A DNA stretch of 64,000 nucleotides from Peromyscus leucopus (GCF_004664715.2 NC_051073.1:61179379-61243378), one strand, 5' to 3'. Counted from the first letter of the stretch, positions 22,545 to 35,220 are shown. A program made the numbers and translations. The notes: generated by a model from the sequence alone, not told the origin.

Positions 22545-22725
22545 AGGTTTGGCCTCCATGTATGTCTGTGCTTCATGCCTGCAGAATTCCTAAGTGGGTG
22601 TCGGATCCCCTGGAACTGTAATTACAGATGGTTGTGAGCTGCCCTGTGGGTGCTGGGAATCGAACTTAGGTCGTCTGGAAGAGCAACAAGTGCTCTTAAC
22701 TGCTGAGCCATCTCTCTAGTCCTGC
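22545..22725 (-). mobile_element. B3/B2-type SINE (minus strand)
   Basis: The right edge 'aactgctgagccatctctct' is the reversed tRNA head. The body has 'gatggttgtgagctgccct' and 'tgggtgctgggaatcgaac'. Good match to the B2/B3 group. Confidence 0.8.
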
Positions 22726-24115
22726 AAGACATGTTCTTGAAGGATGTTTGGTGGATTCCCCCCCACACACACACTTTAGAGAAAACTTGTTCTTGAATCT
22801 TCTTACTGGCAGAGGCCCTCCTGGGCTGCTGAGTTGTGCATCTGGCTACCTCTTAAGTACAGGTAACTCTACTTGGGATGCTGACAATGTGCTTTAGTTT
22901 GGTAGCTGTGTGATTCTACTGGCTTCTTTGCACCTGAATCTCAGCCATGATTAAAGGGTCTTTCCTGTCCTAGGATAGGAAAGTCTATTTGCATGTTCTT
23001 TCATCATGTAGTTGCCCCAAGCCACGCTGAGGCTGTCAAGGAGCAGGGATGTAGAATCGACAAGAACAAGTTCCTAGGGCTCTGTAGGAGCTCTGTGACC
23101 ATTTATCCTCCACCAGCATCCAAATTTCCTCATCCAGGCCTGTTTTCTGGTCTGCCCAAGCTTCCCTAAAGACAGGATGAGGGAGAAAAGCCTCTAACCA
23201 CAGCAGGAAAGATTGAGAGGAGAGGACAGGAAGCACTTTGGGGCTTTTGCAACCGTACGTCCAGCAAGGCCACTGCCAGGGGATGTTTTGGTGTTCTTTT
23301 GGAATTGTTAAAAGAACAGGACGGATTACTTCCTATCCTTACTCTAGACAGAAAGTAGTGTGACAGAGGAAATGGCTTTCTGTTAGGAACTTCCTGTGAA
23401 ATATGGACTGAGGGCCAGGAGGCTCAAATATCTTTCACCAGCTTTCTGTATGTAGACTGGCCCTCAGGAGGCCAGCTGCTCTGTAACCAGGAAGGCCAGC
23501 CATCTTTCCGGTTTTTGAATGACATTAATCTTCTAGCTCCAGAATTTTCGGTCTCCTTTCATTTTCTCTTTATTGTTTTGCTTTAATCCAGACGTTTTAA
23601 GCGTGCATCCCTATCCCCATTTCGAAGACAAGATAAAAACAAGACAAGACACAATAAACATCGGGAAGCTTGGCTACCATTCCAGTACTGTTTTACACTT
23701 TTTTCCCCTGCCATTGAAATTTCTTGGGCAAATGTTCCCACTCTGATGCTGTCCTTCCCCAGGGACACACCGGCTCTTGCTCTGCCTCTAGTGGGTCCTA
23801 TCCCCTGTCCTTGCGGCACACGGCACACTCTCTCCACAACTGGGTTCTTCCCTCTTTCCTTCCCAAAGGTGGCATTTCAGCCACAACCTTGCCTGTTCTT
23901 TAGTTCATGTCTTGTTCCTCATCGCCTCTCTCTGCCCTGTGGCACCTGATGCCGACCCCTCCCCTTGTCTATCTGATCTCTGTAGGGGCCTAACCAGTCC
24001 TGACTTATCTGTCAGTATGATTTATCTTTCCTTTTAATCAATCCTTTTTGTTTCATCACCTTACCGAATGGTTGGACAATGGGTAAAGTGCCGTCGAAAT
24101 TCAAGTTCACAAAGG
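22726..24115. other. No gene seen
   Basis: Unique-looking, moderately GC DNA. Short open frames exist on both strands (for example 23746-23949) without domain or splice support. Confidence 0.45.
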
Positions 24116-24119
24116 CAGT

Positions 24120-24270
24120 AATGTAATCCCAATTTTTGTAATCCCAGCTACTTGGGAGTCTCGGGTGGGAGGACCATTTGAGCGTGTGAGTTGGAGTCCA
24201 GCTTGCACAACACAGAGAGACTTCGAGATCTTGTCTCACAACCAGAACAGGACAGAACAGAACATCTGAT
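24120..24270 (+). mobile_element. Old 7SL-derived SINE monomer
   Basis: 'gtaatcccagctacttggga' followed by 'gtgggaggaccatttgagc' and 'gatcttgtctcac' resembles an early B1 or free-monomer type element, with an ACAG-rich tail. Confidence 0.65.
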
Positions 24271-24274
24271 AGTT

Positions 24275-25376
24275 AGGAGAGGATCGGCTAGGGGGAAAGG
24301 GACAACTGGAGACTTTTAGAAGGAAAACAGTGACTTCATGATGGTGTGGACGCAGGAAGAATGGGCATCAGGGCGGGGCTGGGGACCTCAACAAATGCCT
24401 CAAATTCTACGCTGTGCAGCTAGAATAATAAAGTCAGAACAGTGAGAAGAGGTGCCATTCCGAGGTGGATTTGATTTAAGCAGAAAGCAGAATTTCGAGT
24501 GGCTAATTCATCCAAGGGGAAGTTAATGGAAATGGATAGAAAACCTTTTATCTCATTTGCTCCTGTTGCTTCAGCCAGCTCCCAGCTCCTCCATCAATAT
24601 TTCTAAGCTCCCAAGCCCTCTCCCAGGCTCTGTTGACAGTTCTAATTGCTGATTGGACCTTAACCACAGGACTCCATCATCCCTTCAGTCTGCTCACTTA
24701 CGAGGGATGTACGTTTTAGGGAAACATCACAGAAACTGACCCAGGACCACTCATGAATGCTGGCGTCTGCTGTGTGACTTTGGACAAGTCATTTTCCTCC
24801 CTAACTTACAGCTGTTTCATTTGATGAAATTAGGTTATGTAAGGCCTTAATTAAATTTCCCTCTTAGATTTTCCCATTGGTTCCTCCTCCACATTTTCTC
24901 TCTCATGTCATCATTATGCGATTCTCCAGGTTACCTTGACTAGCCCAGGAGGCATCTGGGATTTCTCTCCTCCCTGTTTCCTGCCTACACCTGCTCCATT
25001 CCATATGTAAGCCACCAACACATGCTATTGCTTCGTCCTCCTTATTTTATCTTTACCATGACTTCCAGAGCTTTCCATTTCAGCCCAGGGCCGCATCCTT
25101 GGTGAGATACTTGACGTCTCCTCTCAGGACAGTTCTGTACTTTGAACCTTATTGCCAGCCTTCTGGGCACATCTACTTTCCTAAAACACTTACTACAGCC
25201 TGACTCATACTTCCCCTCCTCAAGTCTTCATAGAGGACCGGAGGGAAGGGAAAGGGGGCACTTGTCAAGACTGCTAGAGATTTTTCCTAAACATGGGTAT
25301 CTGAACATCTCTGGTTTAAATTCTACCCTGACATACTTATGCAACATGTTAAAACGTTTTCCTGGGCAACAGTTTC
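24275..25376 (+). other. No gene seen; possible MIR at 24752-24850
   Basis: Within this stretch 'tgtgtgactttggacaagtc' followed by 'tgatgaaattagg' looks like a MIR core. The remainder holds nothing I recognise. Confidence 0.4.
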
Positions 25377-25578
<202 letters not shown>

Positions 25579-26810
25579 TAGACCATGAAAACTGAATGTA
25601 ATAATATATAGGACAAATTGTACTTCCTTGTCTGCACATATATTTCTTTGTCTCATTTATTTAAAACATTTAAAAAACATCTCTATTGAGGTACAGGTGA
25701 CATTTGGTAAATTATACGTATTTAAAACATACAATTGAATCATGTTTGACATCTGCATATAACACCACAGTCAAGACGGTACCCATCATCTCTAAGATGT
25801 CTTTATTTCTATTTGTAATCCCATCCTGTAACCTCCCCTCCCCTGGGCTCCCACTGTGGTCTTCTCCAGACAGTCATTGATATGTTTCTGTCAGTGAAGG
25901 TTACTGTGCTCAGTCTGACTTCTGCCACTCAACTAATTATTTTGAGACTTATCCAAATACTGATTAGCATTATATTATATGGATATATCATAATTCGTTT
26001 ATTCAATCACTTGCTGATGGATTTTTGGATCACTTCCTGGTTTTGGCTATTATAAATGAAGTCACTGTGAACATTTGTGTACAAGGCTTTGCATGGGTAT
26101 TTTATTTCTCTTGGGTAAATATCAGGAATGAAATGATTGGTCACATGGTAAGTGCATGGTTAGCTATTTAGGAAACTGCCAAAAACTATTTTCTGAAGTC
26201 ATTGTACTATTTCACTCTTAACAGAAGTGAAGAAGAGTTCTATTTCACATTCTTGTCCACATCTCCAACACCTTATAAGCTCAGTTTCTGAATTTTTTAC
26301 ACTCTAGTGGGTGATTATATCACATTATATTTAAATTTGCATTTCCATAATAACTAATGGTATTGTGTATTTTCTCATGTACTTATTTTTCATCTATATA
26401 TCTGCAAAAGTAAGTATCTATTTCAATATTTTGTCCTTTTTTTTCAGAATTGAATTGTTCTCTTTCTATAAACATTCCAGAGTCCTTTGTGCATTCTGGA
26501 CACAATCCTTTACCAGATATAAGATTTTTAGATATTTTCTCCTACTTTATGCCTTTTATTTCTATCAGCAATGCCTCTTGAAGAGGGGAACTTCTGAATT
26601 TTCATAAAGGCAAATTATCATTTATGTTTTAGAGATTATGCTTTGGTGTTACGGTGAAAAAAAATCACTGCCTATTCAGGGTCACAAGGTTTTCTCTAAT
26701 GTCTACAAATCTTCTAGTGTTAGCTTTTACATTTATGTTGACAATCTACTTTGAGTTAATTTTTGATAAGACATGGATCTAAGTTTATACATTTTGGCTT
26801 AGAGCAGTGG

Positions 26811-27040
26811 TTCTCAGCCTTCCTAATGTTGCGACCTTTTAGTATATATAGTTGCTCATGGTATGGCGACCCCCTACCAACTGTAAAATTATTTTCGTTG
26901 CTACTTCATAACTGTAATTTTCTACTGTTGTAAATCATAATGTCAATATCTGATATGCAGGATATCTGATATACAACCCCCATGAAAGGGTTGTTTGACC
27001 CCCAAAGGGGTTGCCCCCTACAGGTTAAGAACTGCTGGCT
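26811..27040. mobile_element. hAT (URR1-like) non-autonomous DNA transposon
   Basis: The ends 'cagtggttctcagcct' and 'aggttaagaactgctg' are inverted repeats. The middle has 'ttcgttgctacttcataac' and 'gacccccaaaggggttg'. Flanks gcttagag and gcttatgg fit an 8-bp target duplication with two changes. This matches the rodent URR1 pattern as I know it. It is inserted in the old L1. Confidence 0.75.
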
Positions 27041-27257
27041 TATGGACATTTCCATAGGTAGAATCTCTTCCCTCCCACAGATGGTCTATGCGTTAGAAAC
27101 TCTGAATACATTAGGTTACATAGCAACCAGGAATTAAAACTGTTGAGTGGAGATGAATGGAGGTTGTTAATCAGCTCATCTTAAGTAAGACAGGGAGATT
27201 ATCCTGGGTTTTATCTGTGTTGGTCTAGTGTAATCATATAGATTCTTAAAAGTGCAA

Positions 27258-27352
27258 GTGAGGCTGGAGATGTCGTTCAGTGCTAGGGTGGTTCTTTACC
27301 ATGTATATGGCCTTGGGCTCAACCTCTGGTACAGCCAAACAACAACAACAAC
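27258..27352 (+). mobile_element. ID-type SINE with CA-repeat tail
   Basis: 'aggctggagatgtcgttcag' then 'ccttgggctcaacctctgg' matches an ID head. Its A-rich tail has grown into the AAC and CA repeat that follows. Confidence 0.65.
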
Positions 27353-27357
27353 ACACA

Positions 27358-27412
<55 letters not shown>
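27345..27412. repeat. (AC)n microsatellite
   Basis: About 30 AC units with one T interruption, seeded from the tail of the ID element. Confidence 0.95.
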
Positions 27413-27415
<3 letters not shown>

Positions 27416-27777
27416 AAGTGTAACAGGGACACTGGAGAGAGCATCAGAGAGATGGTAATATGAAATGGACTTCTCATCCATTGATGCTGGATTAGAAGAT
27501 GGAGGTGGCAGCGGGAAGTGGGAAGAGGAGAACAATGCCAAAGCCGGAAGGAGAGAAAGAGATCCTTTCCTAGATCTTCCGGGAAGAACACACTCTTGCT
27601 AGTTCATTAGTTTTAACCCAGTGAGGCATGTTCTGACTTGTCTCTAGAACTCTAAGACAATAACATAATTTACCCTTGATTTCTCAGTGCTTTGACTCAG
27701 ATGTGTGCTAAGTCCCATCAAATTTTTGGCAGTTAAGAAAATTAATATGGATTTTCAGTTGTTGAAATACTGTAAAC

Positions 27778-28012
27778 AGTAGCCTCTTCTCCTCCTCCCC
27801 CTCTCCCTCCTCTTCCTTCTCCTCCTCCTCCCTCTCTTTCTTTCTGAGAGAGAGACTTATGTGGTTCATGCTGGCCTTAAACTTCCTACCTTCTTATCTC
27901 CAGCTCCTGAAATCTCCCATTACAAGAATATTTTTTGTGTGATGCTGGGGATCAAACCTAATGCTTTGTACTAGACAAGCGCCCTATGAAGTGAGCTATA
28001 TCCCCAGCCAAC
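27778..28012 (-). mobile_element. B4-type SINE plus pyrimidine tract
   Basis: 27785-27845 is an almost pure C/T tract. It is followed by a reversed B1-like part ('catgctggccttaaacttcc') and a reversed ID head ('gtgagctatatccccagcc'). A B1-ID fusion is the B4 layout. Confidence 0.7.
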
Positions 28013-28465
28013 AATGTCATTTTCTCATTGAATTCCTTTGATTGAGGTTGAAAAATCAATTGGTGATGATTCTGGTTTTATTATATTCCATTCATTTGTT
28101 TGTCTGTCTTTATATTTATGTCACACTGCCTTGATCATGATAACTTTGTAACTTTAAAGTTGGGTAGTTTAAGTCCACTAGCTTTCTTCTTCTTTTTTTG
28201 TTTTCAAAGTTTGTTCAGACTTTTTTTTTTTCCTTTGGTTCTTTGTATTTTCAATTTCTTTATTAAAAAAATGCCTATTGTGATTTTGACTGAGAATGCA
28301 CTAAATCCATAAATCAAGTTGGGTAAAATTGATGACTTACAACTTTGAATCTTCTGATCCATATCATGATACATTTAACTCTTCACTGATGTCTTCTTTT
28401 AATTTCTTTTAGCAATGTACCATATTTTATAGTGTATGGATCTTGCATATTTTTAAAAAATCAGA

Positions 28466-28650
28466 TCAAAAGCTGTTGAGATAGCTCAGCATAGGGAAGA
28501 GATTGTGGACAGGTCTGATACCTGAATTTGATTTCCAGATCCTATAAGGTGACAGGAGGGAACTGACTCCTGTAATCTGTTTCCTAACCTCCACACATGC
28601 AACCCTGGGACATGTGTGTCTACACACACACACACACACACAAAAAATTT
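28466..28650 (+). mobile_element. B3/B2-type SINE
   Basis: The head is 'gctgttgagatagctcagc', followed by 'tgatttccagatcctataag' and 'ctgactcctgtaatctg'. The tail contains a 12-unit AC run and A-rich DNA. Diverged. Confidence 0.65.
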
Positions 28651-28706
28651 TAAAAACCAGATTAAGTATTCATGTTGCATATTATTCATGTTCATATAGT
28701 AATGTT

Positions 28707-29259
28707 CACTGTACCAGGCCTATTCTTTTGGGCCACCAGACAGCTGCCAAATCATGACACAGACTTGATATCAGTTGTGAATGCTCAGCCTAGCTTAGGC
28801 TCATTTTTGGCTAGCTCTGTTAGCCTAAATTAACCTGTTTCTCTTTATCTACCTTTTGCCTTGGGACTTTTCCCCTTTTCTATCTGTATGTCTTACTTTC
28901 CTGCTTCCTCCAGTGTCGGGCTGGATGGTGGCTACCTGGTTTCTGGCTCTGGTGTGTCTCTCTTTCTCCTTCATTCTCTCCTCCTCCTCCTCTTCTTGTT
29001 CTCTTGAGTGTAGATTTCTCCTCTAACTTATTCTCTCTGCCTGCCAGCACCCCCTATCCCTCTCCTGCCTACCTATTGGCTGTTCAGCTTTTTATTAGAC
29101 CAATCAGATACCTTAGGCAGGCAAGCTGACACAGCAACACATCTTTACACAACTAAACAAACGCAGCAGAAACAAATGTAACACACCTTTACACAGGTAA
29201 AGTCATACTCCACAGCATAAGCAAATGTAACACATCTTTACATAGTTAAATATTCCACA
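28707..29259 (-). mobile_element. LTR (minus strand) within old L1
   Basis: The right edge 'catagttaaatattccaca' is the reverse of an LTR start TGTGGAATATTTAAC. Inside are 'tttttattagaccaatcag' (reversed CCAAT and poly(A) signal region) and 'aacttattctctctgcctg', the reverse of the TATA-like region. It is the same broad family as 557-1104 and 6995-7503. The target duplication is not clear; the left edge is approximate. Confidence 0.65.
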
Positions 29260-29283
29260 GCTGTTTGCAATGTTTTGGTTAAT

Positions 29284-29503
29284 ACTGGATAGATGGCTCA
29301 TTAGTTAAGAGCATTGGCTGCTCTTGCAGAGGACCTACCTGATTCCTTTCCCCATACCCACATGGCAACTCATACTGTTTGTAACTAAGTTCCAGGGAAT
29401 CTAATGCCCTCTTCTGGCCTTAGTGGGCACTGTATGCACATGGTGCACATACAAATATATAGGCAAAATATTCATATAATCACATAAAAATATATAAATC
29501 TTA
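29284..29503 (+). mobile_element. B2 SINE
   Basis: 'ctggatagatggctcattag' then 'ttaagagcattggctgctc', the B2 body 'gccctcttctggccttagtg' and an A/T-rich tail. Essentially full length. Confidence 0.85.
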
Positions 29504-29682
29504 TAAAAATATCAAGTCCCGTTTTGTCTTCTTTAGTTTCAATTTTTGTATTGCTAAGCTTATTATTAGTGCTAGTAGTTTTCTGACAGATTTCTTGTGG
29601 TTTTTCTAAATAGCAATCATGTTTTAAATAAAGGTAGGTTTTTTTTTTGTCTTTTCATCTCTGTTTTAAATGTGTTTTTTTT

Positions 29683-29836
29683 GTGGTTTTTTTTTTTTTT
29701 TGAGACAGAGTTTCTCTGTGTAGCTTTGGTGCCTTTCCTGGAACTCATTCTGTAGCTCAGACTGGCCTTGAACTCACAGAGATCTGCTTGCCTCCTGAGT
29801 GCTGGGACTAAAGGCTTGCGCCACCACTGCCCAGCG
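29683..29836 (-). mobile_element. B1 SINE (cricetid-type)
   Basis: The plus strand shows a poly(T), 'gagacagagtttctctgtg', 'tagctttggtgcctttcctg' and the reversed head 'gcgccaccactgcccagc'. It is full length. The 'ctttggtgcc' left-arm variant differs from the Mus form I know. Confidence 0.9.
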
Positions 29837-30618
29837 ATTATGTGTGTTTTTTTTTCCTTAGTGGACTGTCTAGAAAATCAAGGATAATGTTGAGTAGGCA
29901 TAAGAATGCCTTGTTCTGATGTCAGGAGAAATTCATTCCATCTTTCATTGTCAAGCAAATGTTAGGGTGTTAACCAAGCTTTTTGGATATGCTTTCTATT
30001 AAGTGGCAGTTGCTTGAATTCCTAAGAGTTTTGATCAGAACTGAATGTTAGACTTTGCCATCCATTTGGCTTTTTCTTCATCTGTTGAGATCCTCATATG
30101 ACTTTCTTTTAAAACACATCATATATAATCAAATATATTTTACTAATATGTATATAACCATTTATATATAATATAACAACAAGCATATATCATATTGGAT
30201 TAAGCTGTATTCTAATGGCTGTACAGATTTAATGTTATCTGCAAAGACCTTGTTTACAAATAAGATCACATTCACGGGTTAGGCATTCAGTGTCTTTTGT
30301 GGGATACAATGCAACTCCCAACATTAGCTTCACTGATAGATTTTCAAATTAAAAACTAACCTTGCTTCCTTGAAATAACCCCATCTTGTCATGATATTCA
30401 ACCTTTTTTTAAATACATTATGGGACTTGATATGCTAACATTTTACTAATAATTCTTCATTGTCTTCATAAGGATTGTGGCCTGTAGTATCCCACACTTT
30501 TAAATGGTCTCCATTTAGTTTTGTCATAAGGTTAATGCTGGGTTCATAAAAAAAATAGTTGGTAACTATTCCATCATGTTCATGTTTATGGGAGAGTCTT
30601 TATAGAAATCATATCATG

Positions 30619-30619
<1 letters not shown>

Positions 30620-30659
<40 letters not shown>

Positions 30660-30793
30660 ACGCCTTTAATCCCAGCACTCAGGAGGCAGAGACAGGTGGA
30701 TCTCTAAGTTTGAGCCAGCCTGGTCTACAGAGTGAGTTCCAGTAAAGCCAGGGCTACACAGAGAAACCTTGTCTAGAAAAAAAAACAACAAAA
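30620..30793 (+). mobile_element. B1 SINE with GGC-expanded head
   Basis: It is flanked by agaaatcatat at 30605-30615 and 30794-30804, a perfect 11-bp target duplication. The body is a normal B1 ('cacgcctttaatcccagcac' to 'gagaaaccttgtctag' and an A-rich tail). The head, which normally has one or two GGC/GGT units, carries twelve (see 30622-30658). Confidence 0.9.
30622..30658. repeat. (GGC)12 microsatellite in B1 head
   Basis: Twelve perfect GGC units plus one G, in the place of the short GTGGTGGC stretch of a normal B1 head. The surrounding L1 is AT-rich, so this is an isolated GC spike. Confidence 0.95.
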
Positions 30794-31889
30794 AGAAATC
30801 ATATTATTTCTTTCTTAAACGTTTCATAGAATTTACCACTAAAGCCCTATAAATACGAGTGTTTTGTGGGAAGATTTTAAAGCTATAAACAATTTCTTTA
30901 ATGGTTATATGGATATTTATCTATTTCTTCTTGGGTGAGCTTTACTAGTTGTACCTTTGAAGGAATTTGTTCATTTAATGTAAGTTGCTACATTTATTAG
31001 CATAAACTTACTTGTGATATTTCTCCATTGCTCTTTTGGTGTCTGCCAAGCCTGTAGTGATGCCTCTTCTCTCTGAGCCGATTATAGCACTACTTTTATC
31101 CATTATTTAACTATCAGTCTGACTGGAAGATTATCTGTTTTTTTTTTTTTTTAAATCTTGTCAACTAAGTTTGGGGTTTATTTATTTTTCTTTATTCCTT
31201 ATATCAAATGTAATTGCTTTCTGCACTGGTATTTTACATTTTCTATTCTTCTTTAGCTTCTTTTGTAGAAGTTTATAATTATTGTGCATGTTAATTGCAC
31301 AAATCAGTGGCTTTAACTGACATTTCTGTTCATGCTTATATTGTGAGAAGTTTTTTTTAATAGTGTTTAGCACTATAAATTTCTAAGTGTTGCTTCAGCT
31401 GCATCCCACAGATTGTTTTTATGTTGTGCTTTCATTTTTATTCACTTTAAGCTTCCTTCTCACATTCTCTTTCATAACGTTTATTGATTTTGTTGGACGT
31501 CTCATACAGGTATGTAATGCACTCTTACTGCTTTCACCCTGCCATTGTTTATCTCCCTTTCAAGCCCTCTCATCTCTACCAGTCCCTTTCCCAAGTTTGT
31601 GACTTTCAGTTTTGTTTTTGTGACCCATTTAGTTTGGCTAGGGTCTGTGTGACCATGGATTGGAAGTGTTCATTGGTGCCCGGTGGGGTCATTCTTGGCC
31701 ACATAACTGAAGGACAATGATTTCCTCATTCCCTGAATCTATCGATAACATATAACTCAGCAGTTATCAGTTGGGCCCCCTGAATCCCCTCTCCATCCAT
31801 ACCTGAATGTTCATTCTTTTGCAGGTCCAGTGCATGTATCTGTAACTGTTGTGAATTCATGCTATATCCCATTTTACTTATTTTATTTT

Positions 31890-32106
31890 TAAGAAATATG
31901 ATTATGTGTAATATGTATGTGTCTGTATATAGGCATGTGCATGTGTGTGCAGGTGCCAGCTGGAGTCCAGAAGAGAGTGTTGGATCCCTTGGAACTGATA
32001 TTACAGGTGATAGGTTGTAAGCTACCCAACATAGGTGCTGGGAACTGAACTCTAGTCCTCTGCAAGAGCACTAAGAGCTCTTGACTGCTGAGGCATCTCC
32101 AGTCCC
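31890..32106 (-). mobile_element. B3/B2-type SINE (minus strand)
   Basis: 'gctgggaactgaactctagt', 'cctctgcaagagcactaag' and the reversed head 'tgctgaggcatctccagtcc' give a B2/B3-group element inserted in the old L1. Confidence 0.75.
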
Positions 32107-32569
32107 TCGCCCTTGAGTTCTTAACTGATGTGGTTTATTTAGATGTTTGGGTTTTTTTTGGTTTCCAAACATTTGGGAGGTTCCCAGATTTTATTTTTGT
32201 TATGGATTTTTTTTTTAAATTCTGTTGTGTCTGGAGAACTTGCATTTTGTGATCTCCTAAAAGCAACATTTTGCATTAGGATTATTTTGATCCCTTTAAA
32301 TTTATTGAGACTTGTTTTATGGCTTAGACTTGGTTTTTACTGATATATTACCTGTTTACTTGAAAAAAAAAATCCCATGTTTATTTGCTGTTTTTAAGGG
32401 GAGCTTTGTAAATGTTTTATGAATGTCAATGTCAGGTGGATAGTGTTGTTTAAGTCTTCTAAAGCCTGATGATTCGTCTCAGCATTCTATTAATTATTAA
32501 GAGACACATGCTAAATCTCTGGCTGCCATTGTGAAATTGTCTGCTTCTCCTTGAAGTCCAGTCTTAGTT

Positions 32570-32990
32570 GGGGTTCTTACTGCTGTGATAAGCACCATGG
32601 CCAAAAGCAACTTAGGAGGAAAGGGTTGGTTTCATCTTGCAATTCTCAGGTCACACTCCATCACTGAGGGAAGTCAGGGCAGGAACTCAAGGCAGGAGGA
32701 ACCTGGAGGCAGGAACTGAAGCAGAGGCCATGGAGGAACTCTACTTATTGGCTTGCTCATCATGGCTTGTTCAGACTGCTTTCTTATACAACCAGGAGCA
32801 CCTTCACAGAGGTGGCACTGTCCTCATGAGTGGGAGGGCCATTCACCTCCACACCCACAGCAATCATTAGTCAAGACCATACCCCATAGACTTGGCTACA
32901 GGTCAGTCTTATAGGGGCATTTCTCGATTAAGAGTCCTGCTTCCAAGATATGTCTAAATTTGTGTCAAGTTGACAGATTCCAGCCAACAA
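32570..32990 (+). repeat. Rodent interspersed repeat, family A
   Basis: The left end is 'gtcttagttggggttcttac' and the right end 'tttgtgtcaagttgacag'. The copy at 40825-41252 shares most of the interior ('cactccatcactgagggaag', 'ggaggcaggaactgaagcag'). Family name not assigned. It is inserted in the old L1. Confidence 0.6.
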
Positions 32991-33037
32991 GAGCCCTATC
33001 AACTTTGATTCATGTATTTCAAAGCCCCTTAGAAGAT

Positions 33038-33197
33038 TTTTGTTTGTTTGTTTGTTTGTTTTGAGACAAGGTTTTTCAGTGTAGTTTTGGTGCCTGTCCT
33101 GGATCTCTGTAGTCCAGGCTGGCCTCGAACTCACAGAGATTGCCTGGCTCTGCCTCCTGAGTGCTGGATTAAAGGCATGTGTCACCACCACCCGGCT
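33038..33197 (-). mobile_element. B1 SINE
   Basis: The reversed tail is a (TTTG)n run, followed by 'gagacaaggtttttcagtg', 'ctggcctcgaactcacagag' and the reversed head 'gtcaccaccacccggc'. Complete apart from small deletions. Confidence 0.9.
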
Positions 33198-33350
33198 TGT
33201 GCCACTACCGCCCTGCTCCCTTACAAGGTTTATACAATTTCAGGATCGTTCATTACGTCTGCTTGTTGATTGAAATGCCATCTCTATTTGCAGTAATAGT
33301 TTTTGCTCTGAAATCTTCTTTTCTGATCTCAATATAGCCATGAATGTTTA

Positions 33351-34749
33351 ACGTTTTAATAGAAATTTAATAGAAAATGTGTCATTATGTAGGGTATTCT
33401 CTCATTTTTGGCTTTATCTTTTGAGATTTTTGACAAGAAACTTCCTTTACATATATATAACATTTCTGGTTCTTTACCTGCATTGGAAGCTGATGCTTTG
33501 GTGTCATGGGCATGTGCATGTGGGCAAGCTGGCAGGTTAGGGAATAGACAGACTGAAGGTACGGGAAGAATGAGAAAAGACAAATGAATCCTCACTGTTA
33601 GAGAAGGTAGCAGGTAGGGACATCTGCCTGTAAGCCAGCTGATGATACCAGGCCAAATGAATTCGATCTTAAGGCAATTAACTTGTAATCTCACAGTCAC
33701 TAGTGGGGGCTGGTGGCTCTCAAGTTTCCATATAGGTCTGAGAGGTGTGCACAAGTTTGGGCGTAGTTACTTAAAAAAAAAAAATAGGTGGGAAAAAAGA
33801 GGCAGAGAAAAGCGAAAGGAAGACGAGTTCAGAAAGGTGTTGACTTAAAGACCTGATCCCTCGCACCGGCTGCCAGGGTTACCCTGGATCTGGAGAGGTC
33901 CCAGGTGCTTTGGTCCCAGGAGAGAGGTAGAACCAAATTAGATTGCCAGAGACAAACAGATTCAGGAGATCAGGGATAACGGGTAGTAAGACATCAGCTT
34001 TAGCTGGGGGCACCTGTTTTTTCCCATTAGGTGCGTTCTAACACATCAGGTCAGGTACTGCCTCCTCTCCCCAACTGTTGGGGTGAGGCAGCTGCAAACA
34101 GCCCTCAACACATCACATTAGGTTCTCAGGTCTAAAGACCTCTGTTTTGTGGGTTCTATGGCCACTAACACACTACCGACTAATTATTGTTCAATTATTG
34201 CTTTAAAACCGATTGCCACAATTCAATCACTACATTAATTACTCCATACAACATCTGCCTGCTTTTTTTTTCTTTCCTTTTTTTAAAGCCTGTTCCTCCT
34301 CAGCTCTTCTTTCTACTTTAATTGAAATTCAGCTCGCTGTAACACCCCCTTTATCCAGGCCAACTGGATCTCTCCATTCGCTGGAGAGAGAAGGACGGAA
34401 GACAGAAAGGCCCCCGGGATTAGGGAGTCTGACAGCTGTCCAAGAGGAGCCCTGAGATTCAGGCCAAGGACCATGGCAGGACAGAGACAAATAAGAGACA
34501 CAAAAGAGTGACAAGACAGGAGAGAGAGGCAGGGAGGCATCTACCGAAGAATAAACGGGACAAGGATTCTCAGAGGCGCTCAGAGATGTTTAAAGGGGCG
34601 TTGAATGGGGGCAAAGAACAACAGCCCAAAAGGAGGGATGGTGACGAGGATCCAGAGGCCTCGGAGGGCAGGGCGACCAGGGGCTGGTCAGGAAGGAGAA
34701 GGATGAAGTCCAGCCTCTAGGGACAGGCCAGTCCGGCTTGGGGACTGAG
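33351..34749. other. Unique upstream region before the CpG island
   Basis: No SINE, LTR or coding frame is recognised. GC content rises from about 34.35 kb. Possible promoter-proximal regulatory DNA on position alone. Confidence 0.4.
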
Positions 34750-35220
34750 CGGGAGGGCTGAAAGAGGTGGCCGGGAAGGTCGGGGTTCCCAGCGCGCACC
34801 TGGGAACAGGGTGGGGCGGGGAGGTGGCGGGACCCGGAGCGCAGCTGAGCGCACAGCGGCCGCAGAGCCCCCCGCGAGCCCGGCGAGCGCCCGGCGGCCC
34901 CGCCCTCCGCCCTGCCGTCTCCTCGGCCCGGGCTTTTCCTGCGGGGCTCAGGAAGCCGGCCTAGTGCGGCACGGAACAATAGCTCGGCCCGAGCTCCGGG
35001 AGGGCGGGCACCGGGCTCGGGGAAGGGCGAGCCGCGCCGCGGGGTGCCCGCTGCGAGGCCCGGGGCCCGCGGGATCGTCCTTGCAGCTCGGCGCTTGCCG
35101 GGTCATTGTTGGCCCGGACCAAGGGAGCGGGAGTCCGGGAGGAGCCACGGGAGCCGCGGCGGCGGGAGCCAGAGGGGGAGCCCGAGAGCTCGCCAGCCAG
35201 CCAGGGAGCCGGGAGGGAGG

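Larger units (their letters stand above)
25650..33350 (-). mobile_element. Ancient mammalian L1, minus strand, multiply interrupted
   Basis: Blocks read in minus-strand L1 order across 7.7 kb. First is the 3'UTR-like start ('tctattgaggtacaggtgac', 25680). Then come reverse-transcriptase-region blocks: 28100-28460, 29510-29680, 29850-30600, 30805-31880, 32110-32565 and 32990-33350. Examples are 'accttgcttccttgaaataa' (30360) and 'aatttattgagacttgttt' (32300), which are reversed ORF2 phrases of old eutherian L1. No open frame survives. Later insertions are listed separately. I place it with the old L1M-type group by divergence; the exact subfamily is unknown. Confidence 0.7.
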
